23,734 bases of DNA from Podochytrium sp. JEL0797 (GCA_027596195.1 JADGJG010000331.1:1-23734); one strand, 5' to 3'; shown: positions 1 through 11,738, counted from the first letter of the stretch. Numbers and translations are program-made. Notes: generated by a model not told the origin, from the sequence alone.

Positions 1-963
1 CACCGCCCACGCCCCCCCTCACACCCCCCACCCACGGGCAACCCCCTCAAACCCCCCAAACACACCCACCCGCGCGGCGCCCCCCCGTAAGGGGTTTCTT
101 GGCGCTCATTTCACAAACTCGCGTGGATGGGTTGCTGGCGGGATCCAAGCAGAAATGAAACACCTGTGATTCTTTTATTTGGCAGTTTTGGCAGCTTCTT
201 CGTGCACTTCCGTAGCCTTGTGATTTGCAAGCAAAAGCTTTATTTATGAAAGAAAAAGTTTGACCAAAGATCACATTTCACAATCTCCTCCCATCAACCC
301 GAAAAGACCCGAGGGGCATGTTCACCCAAGGACTTCCTCCAATATTCCATAAAGTCCACGTTCTTGAGACTAAGACATTTCAACAACAGCCCCCCTCGAC
401 GCATTACGCGTAATGAAGAAGCAGATATATATGAAGAAGAGGGGGCTCAATCGGAAAAAAGAGGAGGATATCGAGACCACCACCAAAGAAGAGAGCGGTC
501 GCGTGTTCAAAAAAATCAGAATAAAACTGAGTGGTGAAAAGAAAATGCGCACACTGGACCGACCGCAAGTCTTTAGAAATAAGCCTTTGTGAACGTCGTG
601 GACATTGCGAGAAGGTGTCATCCCTGTTACTTTCGAAGCCCATCAAATCCATCTCCTCTCCGCTTCCACTAAAAACACATTGAAAACGTCTTCAAGCGCT
701 ACAGTGTCGACATTTCACATGCAAACCCTACAGTAGATCCTCACGAAGGAGAACGGGCTGCTTTTCTTGCAATGCCAGAGCTGTGTGACTTGGTTTCACT
801 CGCCTCTTGACGTTTTTCTAGCCTCACTATCCTCCCACCAGCTCAAGTAAAGTCTTTTTTCCTTTGGTCATGAAATAAAAAGGAGAGCTTTAATGGATAT
901 ATTTTCAATGCACACTACAAAAAAAGATAAATGAACGGATCAACTCTTAACAGTGGGGCACAT
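1..963. other. Unassigned left end, no reliable gene
   Basis: No gene could be assigned. The first 100 bases are C-rich low-complexity sequence. On the plus strand a 59-residue lysine-rich frame runs from an ATG at 413 to a stop at 592. A second open stretch, about 690-810, ends in a stop with a possible acceptor near 690-705 and is followed by AATAAA at 874-879, so it could be the last exon of a plus-strand gene. On the minus strand a short frame ends in TAA near 170. These pieces do not join into a model and none resembles a family I know, so all may be chance. Confidence 0.4.
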
Positions 964-1494
964 CTAAACTTCCACTTTGGCACCAGCGCGCACCTGGAAC
1001 GCATATGCCCGCATCACTCTCCCAAACTTGACAATAAAAAACACCACCACAATCTCCACCACCAGAATCCCAACCGCAAGCCCAATAGCCAATGTATTTC
1101 GGGTGCCGAACCCAAAGCTCACAATGTCATACAACGCCCACACTCGCAACGCCACATCCACCAAACAACGCAGCACGTGGAACACAATAAACACCATCAT
1201 CCAAGCGGTGGACAGACTCGTGGGTTTCATGGCAAAATACATGGCTGTGTTGACGGCGACCATAAGCGCCAGACAGACGCCATAGTAGATACCGTCAATG
1301 AAATCCTTCAACAGCAAGGCCAGAACGGTGGGGATGCAGAAGGCGAGGGTCGAGACCGCGAGGAGGACTGTGAGCGTGCCTCGGACGGTGCTGCTGGTGG
1401 GACTGGAGGAGAGTCTTGGCTCGAGGGGCATGTTGGAGTTTGTAGTAGCCACGGCAGCGGATGCGGCGTTAGAGGTGGCTTCGTTACTTTGCAT
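964..1494 (-). CDS. Hypothetical four-helix membrane protein, 176 aa
   Basis: A single-exon frame with an ATG start that I do not recognise by family. The first 35 residues are Ser/Thr/Ala-rich and polar, probably a disordered cytosolic tail. Four hydrophobic segments follow at about residues 41-62, 69-88, 96-117 and 134-156, ending in a short basic and polar tail. The short loops and four helices resemble MARVEL-like or other tetraspan proteins in layout only; no diagnostic motif is visible. It lies downstream of the septin gene on the same strand, 314 bp from the septin stop. Its codons pass from C-ending at the 5' end to G/T-ending at the 3' end, as in the well-supported genes nearby, which fits real coding sequence. 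The overlapping plus-strand frame at 931-1518 is histidine-rich and is taken as its antisense shadow. Confidence 0.7.
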   Translation of the reverse strand: MQSNEATSNAASAAVATTNSNMPLEPRLSSSPTSSTVRGTLTVLLAVSTLAFCIPTVLALLLKDFIDGIYYGVCLALMVAVNTAMYFAMKPTSLSTAWMMVFIVFHVLRCLVDVALRVWALYDIVSFGFGTRNTLAIGLAVGILVVEIVVVFFIVKFGRVMRAYAFQVRAGAKVEV

Positions 1495-1808
1495 TTTGGA
1501 GGGAGTTTGAGTGATTAAAATTGCTGGAGATGGGGTTTTGAGTGGCTCCCACTCACACCCCTTCCCTCAATTGAAGATGGATAACGAGCGCAAGACTACG
1601 AAGCAAATGGTACCGGTAAAGTGATCCAATCTTTTTAAAATGAAAACACCCAAGATAGAAGGAGGGAAACGCGTAGCGGCTTCACTTCCTATTATCACCG
1701 TAATTTGCTAGTAAGAGAATCTCCGCGATATCATTTTAAAGTGAACAACGCACAACAAAACGAACAAGAAACAAAAAGTTGATACGAAAAAACACAATCC
1801 GATCCCCT
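1495..1808. promoter_or_regulatory. Intergenic: septin 3' region and tetraspan promoter
   Basis: This 314-bp gap lies between the septin stop and the start of the four-helix protein, both on the minus strand, so it should hold the 3' UTR of the first and the promoter of the second. It is A/T-rich compared with the exons. I see no clear TATA box, no convincing polyadenylation signal and no repeat. Confidence 0.4.
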
Positions 1809-3657
1809 TCAACGCTTGCGCGCTGCGATAATCTCCTCGAGCTCCTCCTCCAGCTGCTTCACGAGCGAATGCTGCTTGTCCAAATCCTCATTCAAACGAT
1901 CGCGTTCACTAATCAACTGAAAACCCCGAAAACCCAACAATAGATCAGTATCTCACTCTTTCAGACAACAAATGAACATGCAATCACCTTCTGCTCCCAC
2001 TGTCTGAACCGATTCTCCTCCACCCTCACCTGCTCCGTAAACCTCTTTCTCAACGCCTCCTCCTCCTCCTTCATTTTGGCCTCAAAAGCGCGACGCGCAC
2101 TCACAGCAGGGTCATCGTCGCTGCGGCCTTCGGCCGTCAACTTTTTGACACGATGCGCTTCGAAATGCGTTTCATGCGTCGTGGCAATCAGGTCGTGCAT
2201 GTGCGTTCGAATCAGGAGGTTGCGCAGTTTTTTGAAGTCGCAGTGGGACTCGTTTTCGACTACAATTTGAAAACACGTGCATCAGCTCCATCGCAGGTGG
2301 GGGGAGTGGGGTGCAGCAAAAATTCGATCGTCGCTTACCTTCAGCAACTCCCCACACGTATTGACGACCACGCACCATTTGTCCATTCACACTCACGTCT
2401 GTTTCACTCGAGATGATGGAGAACGGCATGGCCGCGAGAATGCTCGTGTTGCGACGCGTGCTTTCTTCGTCTTCGCTGTGCACGGCGGGGCTGTAGACTT
2501 GGATTCCGTGGGTTGAGATGCAGTCCCGGATCTTTTTTTGCGAGGAGAAAAAACAGTAGAATTAGAAACGGGGAGTAAGCGAGAGGGGGTTCTTCGTACT
2601 CTGTCTTTGAAGGCCAACATGTCGGCAGGTGTGATTGTATCAGCTTTCGCAATCACAGGAATCAAATTGACGCGCGTGCAGAGTTGCTTCATGACTTCAA
2701 TATCAAGCGGCTTCAACCTATTACGATCCAAAAAAAAACGATCGGTTTCAACATGAATCCCAAGTGGCAATATCAAACAAAAAAAAGAGCTCACGTATGT
2801 CCCGTCGGCTGAATGAAATACAAACACACATTCACTCTCATATCATCCACTTTACGGTTCGTGGCCGACTCGTGGTTCAACACGTGTTGGTGCTGTTCGT
2901 CGAGGAATTCGACAATCGGGACCCAACAGTCTTGGTTGTTGGCGTAGTCGCCGAATCCGGGGGTGTCAATCACGGTGAGGCGCACGTTGAATCCTTTTTC
3001 TTCGATGTCTGAGGAAATGGGGATGGTGGTTTAGAATGTTGTTTTTGGCTGGTTTGGATGATTTCGAAAAGGATGGGTGAGGAATTCGTCCAATCGAGGT
3101 GCGATCAAGCGACGATTCTCGCCACATTCATTCGCCATTCATCCAAAACACCTTCTTTATCCCTCCGAATCCGGGTACCCATTTGACAGCTATTTCCCCT
3201 CTCTCAAATTGGCCAATCTCCGATTTCGTGTGTCTCTGGCCATATTTACCTGCTCTCACAACATCAATCTGCACAGTCCTATCCAACTGCTTTGCGAATC
3301 TCTGCTCGGGTCTCTTGTATTCCCTCATCAAGGTTGTGAACAGCGTGTTGATGTATGTTGATTTGCCGAGCCCAGATTCGCCTGGCGCCAAAAAACGGTT
3401 AGGAAACTGTACCGATCCCCGCATCGAGTGATTCGAAGATGCATTCATCATCGAGTGGGAGGAAAAGATCCCCCACCGGATCACCGCATCCAACCCGAAA
3501 TTGAAACCCAACAAGATATCTCACCCACAACCATCACGGTGAAGTTTGTTCCTTTGCGCGACACAATTTTGTGTCTCTGGTTCGGAAGGTTGGCGATACC
3601 CACGCTGACTTGTGGGGCGCTGGCGGCGGCAGCGGCGGGGGAAGGTGCGGGTGCCAT
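1809..3657 (-). CDS. CDC12: Septin, Cdc12 type (389 aa, 7 exons)
   Basis: GTP-binding cytoskeletal protein that forms hetero-oligomeric filaments at the septum or bud neck and the cell cortex. Exons on the minus strand: 3657-3525, 3381-3250, 3008-2795, 2717-2600, 2531-2339, 2259-1988 and 1916-1809; all phases agree. The G1 P-loop GESGLGKS is at residues 45-52 (split by intron 1), the G3 motif DTPGFGD begins at 103 and the G4 motif AKAD is at 183-186. The septin unique element follows (segments [12 protein letters not shown] and DLIATTHE), then a C-terminal coiled coil over the last 80-90 residues. The N-terminal segment [10 protein letters not shown] before the P-loop, YFIQPTGH, and FRQWEQK in the coiled coil match my recollection of the yeast Cdc12 class better than Cdc3, Cdc10 or Cdc11. 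Yeast Cdc12 is of similar length, about 407 aa. The ATG at 3657 gives the usual short Ala/Pro-rich head. It precedes the membrane protein gene and follows VID21 by 183 bp on the same strand. Confidence 0.93.
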
Positions 3658-3840
3658 TTTCGAAGATGTCAAATTGAATTTTTTTTTGTTGCCTTTGGGT
3701 CAGAGGCACGTTCCGTTCACGACTCCAAACAACCCATTCATTCCGGTTATTCATGGCAATCATCGTCAAACGGAAAGAAAAATATATTTAGGAAGAAAAA
3801 AACCACGACTGCAGAAACGCAAAAACAAAAGGTGCATCCA

Positions 3841-6800
3841 TCACTTGCGCTTGTGACTCCTCCTCGCAGGCGCCGATGGAGTCGAAGCAGCAAGCGCAGC
3901 CGCAGATTCCCGCCTCGTTGCCCGTTTCGGCTTCTCCTCCTCTTCATCATCGTCTAACCAAAAAAAAACATCAAAATCAAAACGCAACACAAACACAAAA
4001 AACAAACCTTGTTCCATCTCATCCGCTGGAAACTCAACTTCACTCTCCTCCTCGTCCTCTTCCTCCAACTCCTCTTCCTCCTCCGACTCACTTTCCACAA
4101 CACGCTTCTTTTTCCTCGACCCGCTGCGCGAACTCGTGGCCACCCGTTTGTTGCTCGATGCACCGCCCACATTCGCATGCTTCACAGCCGGAGACGGCTT
4201 CGCAGACCGAGACCCGCGAGGTGTCGCCGTCGCCGCCGCGGCATTCTCCTCGGCACCGCCATCTGCCTTCTTATTCTCCGCAGAAGGACTCGCCGCCGCA
4301 TTCGTCGCAGACGCTTGGACAGTCCCAACTGCCCCCACACCACCCTTCTGTTGCTGCGCTTGACCCACCAACGGCGACCCCACGTTCCCTCCTCCCGCCA
4401 CACTCCCACCACCACCAGGCAACCCAATCGCCGATTGACCCGGCGACCCTTGCGGCTGCTGTTGCTGCTGCTGTTGTCCCATCATCATCGACTGCTGCTG
4501 CCCCCCACCCATCGCAGAAGCCATCATCTGATGCTGCTGCTGATACAACGCCAACTGTCTCGGATCCAGCGGCTACCAAAAAAAATATATCAGCACACAG
4601 GAATAAGGAAAGGAGAAAATGCAAAAATACTCACAATCTGCGGCCTCCCCTGCGCACTCTGCATCGCCAACAACGCCGCCATCTGCTGCGCATTCATCAT
4701 CCCCCCTCCCCCAGCACCCCCCGTACCCATCTGCATCATCTGCCTCGCCATCTGAATCTGCTGCATCTGCTGTTGAAACTGCTGTTGCTGCAACGCCAAC
4801 GCTTCCGGAACAGGCGACCCGCCTGCACCCCCCGCAGCAGCAACAGGCAACCCCATCAACCTCCGCGCATTGTTCATTTGCATCATTTGATCCGCGGGTG
4901 TCATCCCCCCCGTCGCTGACGGCATACGTGGTTGTTGGGGAGGGAGCATCCCGTTCGCAGTCCCCGCGGTATTCGCAGAAGTTTGTAAGAGCGGGAGTGA
5001 TCCATTCGACGCGGAACCAGTGGTTCCTCCCATGGACCCGAGGCGAGTTGGGGGTTGCAGTTGTTGCTGTGGAAGCGGTTGTTGCTGGGGTCCACCGACA
5101 CCGCCGGGTGCAGGCATCATGGGCATGAGTGGGCGGAAACCCGGGATACCGCCGTTGGGGAGCGGTTGCCCTGCGATCCCCGCGGCGGAAGGGTTCGGGA
5201 TCGGGTATTGCATGAAGGGGGGTCGAGATCCGGGCATCATTCCAGGCTGTTCATCCGCGCGGGTTTTTAGCCATCATCAAGAAAAAAGGGGGGTGGGTAA
5301 AAACAATAATAAAGTAAATATACAAACCACCATCCGCTGCATATTCAACATTCTCTGATTCTGTTGATGGAGAATAAACTCGCGTTCGCGTTTCTCCTTC
5401 ATGAGCGCCAAGTCCGCGGGACACAGCGGTTCAGCCCCTGCGGATAGATTGACGCCGGCATTGTCTTGCGCTTGTTTGTGGGTATCATGCGCCGCGAGGT
5501 TCACGCGTCGTTGTTGCGTGGGGTCTGGTTCTTGGAATCCAAAACAAGCGAGTCAATATAACACGCTCTCACACAACAGGAGGGGGGGGGGGTCAAAACT
5601 AAAAACTCAACTCTTGGGCACCCGCTCCTGCCTCACCCTCGCCCTCGCCAACACAAACTCAAACACCCCCAACTGCTTCGCAAACTTTTTCCCCACATCC
5701 CCTCTTCTCCCTCCCATCCTCCCCACCTCCCCTCCACCAACCACCTCCCCCCTCCGCGCAGCATCCATCAAAAACGTATACCGCGTAAAACAATCCCACT
5801 CGGATCGCGTCGTTTCACCCCTCATCCCGAGTTTTAAGGTGTTCAAAGATTCGGAGATGAGTGTCCAGTTGTGGTTGTAGGAGGATGTGGGTGTGGGGTG
5901 AACCGCATGGAGGAGGTACGCGTCTTCTTCGGCGACCCAAATCTGCTTCGTAGTCGTTTCGGAAGGTTTCGCGAGAGTCGGAGGAGGTGGCACGGGTGGT
6001 GTCGCAGGTTTCGCGGGCAAACTTGGATCCGCGGCTGGTTTTCCAAACAAGGCTAATAAAAGATTCATCCATATGAGCGTGTGAATCATCACAAATAGAA
6101 CTCAAATACATACGTGAATCCCTAAAATCAACCACCGCAACCTCCTCCCCGACCCCCTTCACCCACTCCTCCTCCCCTTCCTCCTCCACACCCAAATCCG
6201 CCTTCACCCTCCCCCACCGATCCCACCGCGAATACTCTTTGGCAACATACCGCTCCGTAAACAGACTGCTGAGTGGAACCACGCCTTCCCATTCTTCGGC
6301 GACGGACGACGGGGTTGGGAACGCGTCGAGTGCGGGTGGTGCGTAGGTGGTGGTGGAGGGAGTGAAGAGGGTCGCGTGGAGGGGTGGAGGCGTGGAGAGG
6401 GTGTAGATGCATTTTTGGAAGTTGATGTGGATGGGGAGGGTGGTGGTGGTTGGAGGTGGGGGTGGTGCTGATGGTGTGGGTTTTGGGAGGGGTGCGACAA
6501 AAGTGGGTGGTGGTTGGGATGTGGGCGCTGCTGCTGGTGGTGGTGGTGGTGCTGAGGAGGAGGAGGACAACGATGCGTTGGGGATTTCGGGGATGAGAGG
6601 TGGCGCGTCGAGAATCAGTGAGTTGGTTGGAGTCGGTTCCGACGGTGGCTCGATATTTACAAGTGGAGTGGTGGTTGATGGCGGAGGTTGTGGGTTGGAG
6701 ACAGGGTCTGTGGATTCGATTGGTGCGGTTGCTTCGTCCATGGTCACATCTTGGACAATCGGCTTCGCGAGTTTCGGCTTGGGCTTGCAAAGAAACGCGT

Positions 6801-8022
6801 AAATAAGACGCCCTTTTCTTAACCGCTTAACCGCACCGCATCCCAGAAGAAACTCACCTTGATACAAACAACCGATTTATCCACCGCACGATGCCATTCC
6901 AACACCCACTGCGCAAGCGTATACGCCATCCCAATCTTCCATTTACGCTCTTGACGGAAATCCTCACTCATCCATTTCATTTCTTCCATCAGGAGATCCC
7001 ACTGCGACGCGTTCAGTTTCGGGGTCGGCGCGGGTTTGAGTTGTCGTAGGCTCCATTGGTTTTTGGATTTGAGGTCGTCGATTCGCGCAAGGACTTTGAG
7101 TTGTTTGGATTCTTCGCGGGCGAGCTGGGCGGGGATGGTAATGTCAATTTCAAAATGTGGAGGGTTTCGAGAAATGGGAGGGACGCTGCCTTTGTCTTCT
7201 GACATGAAATTGGCCCCCCGCTTCGAACAAATAACTCCCTCTAGAAGCAATCAGGCATCTTCTTCCACCAAATATTCCATCGACTCGAATCCAATCTTCC
7301 TTATTCCATTTGCAAGGAACATCCCTCCCAGAAATCGAAATTCGCTCGCGCTTTCTCTCCACTACAACGCACCTGCCAATCTCTCGTCGAAACGACCTTT
7401 GGAGCCGAACTCAACAGACTATGCAGCGGCATGGCCTGAGCCCTGAGTTGGAATGCATAGTTTGCGTATCCTCTGAGAGCAGGATTCACATTTTGATGGG
7501 TGGAAGGTTTCTGCTTTCGATATTTGGACACGACGGAGTGTTTGGATCCGAGATGTCGAGCAGGTGCGGATGGGGCGAGACGAGTTGGAGTTGGCAAGTG
7601 TGGGTTCTGGGAACGTTCGATGCGTTTGTTTGTGGTTGATTGTTTGTCTGCAATCTCCTTGTTGATGATGGGAGTGGAGTGTTTGTTGTGGAATGCATCG
7701 AGGAGGATGGTGTCGAGGTTGAGGGTTGTTTTGTCGAGGCTTCGTGGAGAGAGTGAGTCAGGGCACTGACAGGGAACCCACTCACCCGTCGATGCGATGT
7801 TCCAGCACAAAGGACTTCAGGGCGGGGTGGTCTGCGGGGGCGGCGTGGGCAGCATCGGTGCCCAGCACTTCGAGCGCAAACAGCGCCGAGAGAAGCTGCC
7901 CGCGCACGGCCACGGCAGCGCTAGGGAAGTGTCAGTGGTGTCCTAGAGAACACTAAGTGACCTTACATGATCTCCTGTTCCTTGAGTGCCAGGGCTGCCT
8001 TGGCCTCCAGTGCAGCGTCCAT
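3841..8022 (-). CDS. VID21: Vid21/Eaf1, NuA4 acetyltransferase scaffold (1142 aa)
   Basis: Platform subunit of the NuA4 histone H4/H2A acetyltransferase, nuclear. Ten exons: 8022-7967, 7920-7786, 7739-7373, 7124-6858, 6783-6114, 6052-5612, 5530-5328, 5246-4635, 4572-4008 and 3953-3841; all phases agree. Exon 4 (about residues 187-275) carries the HSA domain, with NQWSLRQ, then WDLLMEEMKWMSEDFRQER. A SANT/Myb-like segment in exon 6 (about 535-590) has WVAEEDAYLLHAV and NHNWTLISESLN. Between them is a long Pro/Ser/Thr-rich linker. The C-terminal third is Gln/Met/Pro/Gly-rich, followed by a basic patch, an acidic Glu/Asp run and a lysine/arginine-rich end. The exon 3-4 join puts STRDWQ directly before LAREES, as fungal Vid21 proteins have at this point; the open frame upstream of 7124 is therefore treated as intron (248 nt). 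No helicase is fused, unlike animal p400. Exons 1-3 are less certain than the rest. Confidence 0.85.
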
Positions 8023-8175
8023 CGAAGTATGTAGCAAAAATGAGAAACCAACTCAGTGATGAAAAAACACTAGTGCTGCTGTCTTGTTTGTCTTCTATTC
8101 CTAAAGCAACCTCAGATGCTTTCAAGTTAGTGGGAAGCCTTGGCGGCGAATTGTCGCCTGGATTTTTCACCACCA
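8023..8175. promoter_or_regulatory. Divergent promoter between VID21 and CFAP69
   Basis: Only 153 bp separate the two start codons, so this segment must hold both 5' UTRs and both core promoters. A small inverted repeat, GGCGA-ATTG-TCGCC, lies at 8145-8158, 18 bp before the CFAP69 ATG. I looked for an RFX X-box, typical of ciliary genes in animals, and did not see a convincing one. The regulatory role is inferred from position only. Confidence 0.55.
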
Positions 8176-11100
8176 ATGTCCGCCACCATCGTACCTTCCT
8201 TTGCACCCACGGACGCCGCAGAGGCCATCGATTATGCCAAAGTAAGCAACACAGGATGAGGAATCCCTGCATTTCTCACGCTCTTGAAATCCAAGGTGTG
8301 CAAAGTGTTCACGGGCCATCACACAGCCACAATGTATGATCGCCAAGAGGCGATTCTCTCAAAGCTCGCGCGCATTTACAAGAACGGATTGGTGAGTATT
8401 CTCCCTATCCTCTTCCTCTTTGGATAGATGAATCCGTTGTACAAGCGAAAAGAACGCGTTCGCCAACACAAACATCTCAGGTCCGAAAAGACCTCCCCTC
8501 ACTATCCAAAGTGTTGGAACTGGCCATGGAAAAGATCAACTCGGGAGCTGAAGTGCTGATTCCTCCGTTTGAAAAGCTGCTGGGTCTCGCGTGGTAAACC
8601 AAAGCATCCCACTATCGAATCGAAAAAATAACGCGTTGCTTTGTCCAGTTTGCCCTTTGCTCAGCATTTGCCGGGAGAAGCGGAACAGACGCCTTCAGAT
8701 CATATTACCGAGATGGCGGTCATGTTGGCGCGTATCACGAGCATGAAGACAGTCGCAACGGCCGAACTCGCGTCCAGAGTAAGCTATCCCACCTCAACCG
8801 CAAAACTTCGAATTCCATCTCGAAGAATAGATCTGATTTCGCGTTCTTTGCTTTATTAGGCCTTGTTGATCTTGATTGGCGGAAAATCCGCCACAGACGA
8901 CGACTTTGAACCCAAAGCGAATCTCAAAACCATCTTCATAAACCCCATGAAAATGAAAGTCAAGGACGCCAAGGCCGTCAAGGAGCGCGAAAGGAAGGTC
9001 AAAATGGAAAGCGACACGTACTTTGTGCAGATTGAGAAAAGGTGAGTTGGGGAATCAAAATCGATACGTCCTGACCAACAAAATATCTTGAACTCCCTCG
9101 TCCTGATCCAAAACCCCCCACAGTGAAGCCATCGAATCCTTAATCGAATCCTTAAACCTCCACACCACCCCGACCCCCCACCTCGCGATCCTCAAAATCC
9201 TCTGCAAACTCTCCACCTCGCACCCCTCCGCCAAAAAACTGAGCCAAGACTCCAGCCTCGTGACCCTCCTCAAAGTCCTCCTCTCGACTCGCAATGACAG
9301 CGTCTTCAGCCTCGTCACCGAAATCTTGTGGAACCTCCTGTCCTCCCCGAAACTCAAACACCGCACCGCCACTTTTATCGGACAACACTGCCTCCTCATG
9401 TATCGCGCAACAGGCCGCGCAATGATTACACTCGCATTCGAAAACACGATCCAAAAAACACTGCACCATGCACACAAGAATTTGAGAAACGAATTCGCGC
9501 TTGTGATTAATGCGATTGTGGAGTTGTGTCCGGAGTCGGCGGAGATGGCGGGCGAAAGTGGGTTTGTGAGAACGGTCGGGCATTACTTGATGGGACACGA
9601 GTTGGGTGTCATGACGAATATGTTTCGAATGAGTGAAAGCAAAGCGGCGGATTCAGTGATTTTACCCAAATTTCTGTTTGTAAGTGGCCCCCCCTCCCCC
9701 CTTTCCCGAATTTCCATTTTGGAGAAAAAGCCATCGTTAACAAAACTTTCCTCACTAGACAAACTCCCCGCAAGACTTTGAATTCAAAAAAATCCTCCTC
9801 CAACTCGCCCTCCAACTCTGCACCCACCACACCCCGAACCTCACGGACCTCCTCTCCGCGGGCCTCCTCGAATTCCTCCTGCTCTACCTCGAAACGGATT
9901 CCACAAACGACGGGCTGCGCGTGTGGAACCGCGCTCTCCAACTCGCTCCGCTCCAACTCCAAGCGATTGGATTTTTGAATGCAATCTTGCCGCAGATCCC
10001 ACAGAAATGGGCCAGTGTGAATGGAAACGCTGTTTTGTTGGAATACCTCACAAACGTATTACGCGCGGCGCAGACCCCCGCGGAAGCAGGAATAGGTGGG
10101 GGTACACCCGCGAGTGATGCGGCGGGAGAAGTGGCTGTGGTCAAGGATGCCGAGGCGGAGAAGGGGAGGGTGGGGAATCCGGGCAACGGGTTGGTGGGTG
10201 GTACGTTGCGGTTGTTGTCGAGGATTTCGGAGCTGGGTCCGAGTCAGAAGAGGGCGTTGGGGAATCAGGGGGCGTTTTCAGTTTTGATTGGTGAGGAAGG
10301 GAGTCCTTGAGGATCGTCGGGGGGTCGGATATTAATCAGTTGTTACTTTTGGCAGCAATCCTGACGGACCGCAACCAGAGATCCGATATTTGGCGTTCGG
10401 CATTTCTAATTTGCTCTTCGCTATGTCAGGGCTGCAAATCCAACAAAACCCTATTCGGAGAATGCGGCGGCGTCGAAATGATCCTCCCATTCCTCGTGTA
10501 AACCCAACCCCCCCTACTCCCATTGATACCAACCTCACCCCTACTTCCACTCAGATACTCCTCCGCCGACCCCAAAGAAACCGAATCCGTGATCCTCTCG
10601 GCCGTCGAATGCATCTGGGGCTCCATCTGCGGCAGCGGGACCACTGAAGCTTCCTTCTTTGCCGCAGATGGAATCTTTGCCTTGTTGGACTTGCTTTCCA
10701 AGAGCTCGTATATCGGACAAAGACATATTTTGGGGTGTTTGCTCGATTTGTTGGAGAATCCAAAAGTGAGAGAGAAAAATTTCGGAGATGCTCTAACCCT
10801 TGCCTGCACCCGCGGGGGATGCTGAACTCTGAAATTATTTTCTAGGCGCGTTCTCATGTGCTTGAATGGCGAAGCGTGGAAGATGAGCAGAAGGGAATCG
10901 CCAACTTTTTGATTACGCTTTGGAACACTGAAGAGCAGCGATTGGGAGGTACGTATTTTGCTTGCAAAGCTTACTAGTTGCCATTAAAATGGTTGTGACA
11001 GTTCCACTCGGACACTTGGGCACGTTGGTTGACGAAAAGAAACCGTTGGCAGGGAAATTGCAGGTAAATTCAATTGAAACTCAAATGCATGTGTAACAAG

Positions 11101-11738
11101 TTGGTTTGGCAAGACTGCTCATGAAGAACATTCGAGAGACGGATTCGTGGTTGCCGAGTTGGCCGAAAATCTGAGGGTAACGAAATTTCTCTATCCATAT
11201 TCTGACAACTACTCACGAGTGAGCAACCGGCACAGGCGAAAATCTATTCCATGTTCTGCAAACTCGGATTCGACGGGTTCGAGGAATCCATCTCGGTCCA
11301 AGAACAAATCAAACTCGCACTGGTGAGTTTGAACTTTCCAAAAACGCGAAAGTTTGGGGCAGATCGAAAGGTTAATTTTTCATTTCACTGAGCCCCTCAG
11401 ATTGCAAAATACCTCGACTTCAAGATTGGAGAAGTCTGGGAAGAAATTTCGGACGAACTCGATTATATGGGGATTCGTCCCATTTCTCCCGATTTGGATT
11501 GCATCAACACGGCCAAGCACGTGATTGTTGAGAAGGCGAATGCTATTCAGCAGAAGCAGGATGAAATCATCAAGAGAAAAAATGAGGTGAAAAAACCTTC
11601 CCCCACTCATTAACAATTTCATACATTTTTAACTTTAAATGGCCCTAGGCTGAGAGAATTCAGGAAGACCACTTTTATAATCAGTACATCAAGCAACGCG
11701 GAATCTCTCCTGGACCTCTAAGCGCAGCAGCACAATAA
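8176..11738 (+). CDS. CFAP69: Cilia- and flagella-associated protein CFAP69 (872 aa, 15 exons)
   Basis: Armadillo-type helical repeat protein of motile cilia and flagella; in animals it is needed for sperm flagella and is placed at the central apparatus of the axoneme. Exons: 8176-8241, 8296-8391, 8481-8593, 8649-8778, 8860-9041, 9124-9679, 9759-10290, 10356-10497, 10555-10765, 10846-10948, 11002-11063, 11114-11176, 11236-11322, 11401-11586 and 11649-11738; all phases agree. Landmarks shared with human CFAP69, as I remember it, include EILWNLL, a segment around SVILSAVECIWGSI, the join ENLRAKIYSMFCKL, and near the C-terminus YLDFKIGEVWEEI followed by RPISPD. Human CFAP69 is about 941 aa; this one ends soon after that motif, so it lacks the long human tail. 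Exon 7 contains a low-complexity Gly/Ala/Glu insert (about 10070-10190). It is head to head with VID21 and its 3' end faces MCT1. It indicates a flagellated stage in the life cycle. Confidence 0.88.

Noticed and set aside
47..274. Minus-strand 75-codon frame with several cysteines
   Set aside because: It has no recognisable motif and no usable splice context, and the 3' part reads through C-rich low-complexity sequence.
3876..4919. A 347-codon plus-strand open frame rich in His, Pro, Ser and Arg
   Set aside because: It is antisense to the Gln/Met/Gly-rich exons of VID21. Low-complexity coding sequence leaves the other strand free of stops.
6819..7250. Upstream extension of VID21 exon 4 to about 7250
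   Set aside because: There is no acceptor of matching phase upstream. The acceptor at 7125 joins in phase and gives the sequence expected for fungal Vid21 proteins.
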